NCBI GenBank assembly: GCA_001995005.1
Contig: MDJN01000176.1
Span: 1 to 6,810 of the forward strand
Source: Candidatus Parepulonipiscium sp. PG-Nun2H_MBin03
GTDB taxonomy: Bacteria > Bacillota > Clostridia > Lachnospirales > Cellulosilyticaceae
DNA length: 6,810 nucleotides
Direction: 5' to 3'
Notes under the pieces: model-generated
Databases searched by the model: none
Told to the model about the DNA's origin: nothing
Seen by the model: the letters and a program-made list of their open reading frames with translations, nothing else
Program-made: the position numbers and the translations under genes
In this document: positions 5,303-6,810 of the stretch, piece after piece
How the letters are laid out: the number at the start of each line of letters is the position of its first letter
How positions within the stretch are numbered: position 1 is the stretch's first letter

Positions 5303-6640
5303 ATGAATGAAATTAGTCTAGGTACAGAACCATTAAATAAATTAATGCTTCGGATGGTCATACCTGCACTTTTAGCACAATTAGTTAGTACGCTATATAA
5401 TATCGTTGATAGAATTTATATAGGCAGGATACCTGATTATGGCGAACTCGCTCTTACTGGTGTCGGAATTACTTTTCCTATCGTTACATTTATCATGGCA
5501 TTTAGCCAATTTGCGGGTTCTGGAGGAGCTCCTATAGCTTCTAGGTTTTTAGGTCAAGAGGATTATCAAAAAGCTGAAAATATATTACTAAACAGTACTA
5601 GCTTATTAATAATCTTTTCAATCATCTTAAGCATTTTACTCTATGCATTTAAGATACCTCTATTAAATATGTTTGGTGCCAGCCCAAATACATTACCATA
5701 CGCTGACGAATATTTATCGATATACTTGATAGGCACCTTATTCGTGCAAATAACGGTAGGACTTAATCCATTTATTAGTGCACAAGGATATTCAAAAATT
5801 GCTATGCTATCAACTCTTATCGGAGCTATTACAAATATTATTCTAGACCCTATTTTTATATTTTGGTTTGGTATGGGTGTAAAAGGAGCTGGTTGGGCAA
5901 CTGTGATATCTCAAGCCTTAAGTTCTGTCTGGATAATATACTTTTTATCTTCCAAAAAAAGCGTACTACGCCTTAGCATAAAAAAGCTACATTTAGATAA
6001 GCCTACCCTACTCAAAATCTCTGCATTAGGCATATCTCCTTTTGTTATGCAAAGTACAAATAGCCTAGTTAGTATTGTACTTAATTCAGGATTTGAACGA
6101 TACGGAGGAGATATTTATGTAGGTGCTATGACAATTATGTCTAGCTTATCAATTTTACTAACTGTCCCTTTAGATGCTTTTCGCCAAGGGATTACACCTA
6201 TATTATCATATAATTACGGTGCGGGTAACATAGAACGAATATTAGGCATAATGAAAAGATTTATTCTATCATCTGCAATTACATCTATAGTAATATCAGG
6301 GCTTATAATACTTTTCCCTACATTATTTGTTACAATGTTTACTCCAAATTTAGAATTAATTGAACTAACATCTAGTTTAGTGCCTATGTTTTTTATAGGC
6401 TCTCCGTTGCTAGGGATTTTATTTTCATCACAAGGGTGTTTTTTAGCCTTTGGTCTTGCCAAACATTCTATTTTTGTAGCTATGACACGTAAAGTTATTA
6501 TACTCATACCACTTGCTATAATTTTACCTAATTTTTTTGGAGTTATGGGACTTATATATGCACAGCCTATAGCTGATATAATTGCAATTTTAAGTGCTGC
6601 TCTTACATTATATGTTGTTATAAAAAAACGTATAATATAA
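5303..6640 (+). CDS. MATE family multidrug/sodium antiporter
   Basis: This is an inner-membrane efflux protein of the multidrug and toxic compound extrusion family, 445 residues, with two homologous six-helix halves. Family motifs in the N-terminal half are LGTEPLNKL (6-14), NIVDRIYIG (33-41), GSGGAPIASRFLGQED (72-87) and the NIILDPIF-to-KGAGWATVIS segment (178-203). The C-terminal half has GITPILSYNYGAGN (296-309). The overall pattern resembles the MepA-like branch of Firmicutes. Export of cationic drugs or metabolites driven by Na+ or H+ is family knowledge; the substrate cannot be told from sequence. The ATG at 5303 is preceded by AAGGGGGG (5289-5296) at 6 nt spacing. It is the only plus-strand gene, divergent from tmk, with no regulator gene next to it. 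The reading frame is intact. Confidence 0.93.
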   Translation: MNEISLGTEPLNKLMLRMVIPALLAQLVSTLYNIVDRIYIGRIPDYGELALTGVGITFPIVTFIMAFSQFAGSGGAPIASRFLGQEDYQKAENILLNSTSLLIIFSIILSILLYAFKIPLLNMFGASPNTLPYADEYLSIYLIGTLFVQITVGLNPFISAQGYSKIAMLSTLIGAITNIILDPIFIFWFGMGVKGAGWATVISQALSSVWIIYFLSSKKSVLRLSIKKLHLDKPTLLKISALGISPFVMQSTNSLVSIVLNSGFERYGGDIYVGAMTIMSSLSILLTVPLDAFRQGITPILSYNYGAGNIERILGIMKRFILSSAITSIVISGLIILFPTLFVTMFTPNLELIELTSSLVPMFFIGSPLLGILFSSQGCFLAFGLAKHSIFVAMTRKVIILIPLAIILPNFFGVMGLIYAQPIADIIAILSAALTLYVVIKKRII

Positions 6641-6642
6641 AA

Positions 6643-6664
6643 ATACTGCCATTAACGGCAGTAT
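6643..6664. terminator. Hairpin at the 3' end of the MATE gene, T-run on the minus strand
   Basis: A perfect 8-bp stem, ATACTGCC (6643-6650) with GGCAGTAT (6657-6664), has a 6-nt loop and begins 2 nt after the MATE stop codon. Only the minus-strand reading has a T-run after the stem (TTTTTATATT). The plus-strand reading continues CCCAGTTTG. It may therefore end a minus-strand transcript arriving from beyond the right edge, while also forming the 3' structure of the MATE mRNA. Confidence 0.55.
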
Positions 6665-6710
6665 CCCAGTTTGTTGACAAATAGTTATTTATTAGAATTA
6701 TCCTTATAAT

Positions 6711-6759
6711 CGGGGTGGAGGGGTGAAACCCCTCCAAGGGACTTCGTCCCTTGACCCTG
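6711..6759. repeat. GC-rich palindromic element, three-way junction fold
   Basis: Two hairpins sit side by side. GGAGGGGT (6717-6724) pairs with ACCCCTCC (6728-6735) over a GAA loop. AAGGGAC (6736-6742) pairs with GTCCCTT (6746-6752) over a TTC loop. The outer bases 6711-6716 pair with 6754-6759 (five Watson-Crick pairs and one G-T), leaving only one unpaired base, 6753, at the junction. About 65% of its bases are G or C, against very AT-rich flanks. No gene is convincing here. From memory, similar palindromes are dispersed in clostridial genomes, so a REP- or MITE-like intergenic repeat is likely; this single copy cannot prove it. Confidence 0.6.
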
Positions 6760-6810
6760 CTACAAAAACTATGCTTTTTATAGAAGAAAACTTCATTCAA
6801 TGGGGGTTCT

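Noticed and set aside
6214..6507. Minus-strand open frame of 97 codons
   Set aside because: Antisense to the MATE gene, with no family resemblance.
6674..6710. Plus-strand TTGACA (6674-6679) and TATAAT (6705-6710) as a promoter
   Set aside because: The spacing is 25 bp, too long for sigma-A; the hexamer at 17 bp spacing matches poorly.
6618..6800. Minus-strand open frame of 60 codons
   Set aside because: It spans the GC-rich palindromic element, the hairpin and the MATE 3' end; the apparent peptide is a translation of repeat DNA.

Overview
The window looks like ordinary chromosome of a low-GC member of the Bacillota, most likely class Clostridia. It is AT-rich, has strong AGGAGG-type ribosome binding sites and sigma-A promoters with exact consensus boxes, and its L13/S9 operon has the Firmicute form. 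I would not go below class level from sequence alone.

From 1 to about 5100 every gene lies on the minus strand; only the last gene is on the plus strand. From left to right: the 5' end of a lipoprotein gene cut by the window edge (1-243) with its own promoter; the rplM-rpsI ribosomal protein operon (406-1248) with a structured 5' leader, a consensus promoter and a hairpin terminator; a two-gene purine operon (1466-4212) with an 8-oxoguanine-deaminase-like amidohydrolase first and an NCS2 xanthine/urate-type permease second, ending in its own terminator; a single thymidylate kinase gene (4473-5069) with a divergent LID region; a divergent promoter region; a MATE-family efflux gene (5303-6640); and a 3' region holding a hairpin and a compact GC-rich palindromic element (6711-6759).

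The purine pair is the clearest functional unit: a permease to import an oxidised or simple purine base and a cytoplasmic zinc deaminase to act on it, under one promoter preceded by phased A-tracts. The ribosomal operon is a separate unit, probably controlled by its leader. The thymidylate kinase and MATE gene are divergent neighbours with no obvious shared role.

I found no phage, CRISPR, insertion sequence or defence genes and no clear new multi-gene system. The most unusual structure is the 49-nt GC-rich element at 6711-6759, in which almost every base can pair in a three-way junction. Secondary points are the thymidylate kinase LID substitutions, the repeated pairing segments in the rplM leader and the dyad near the MATE promoter. 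The protein starts chosen here for rpsI, rplM and tmk are internal ATG codons, decided by ribosome-binding-site spacing.
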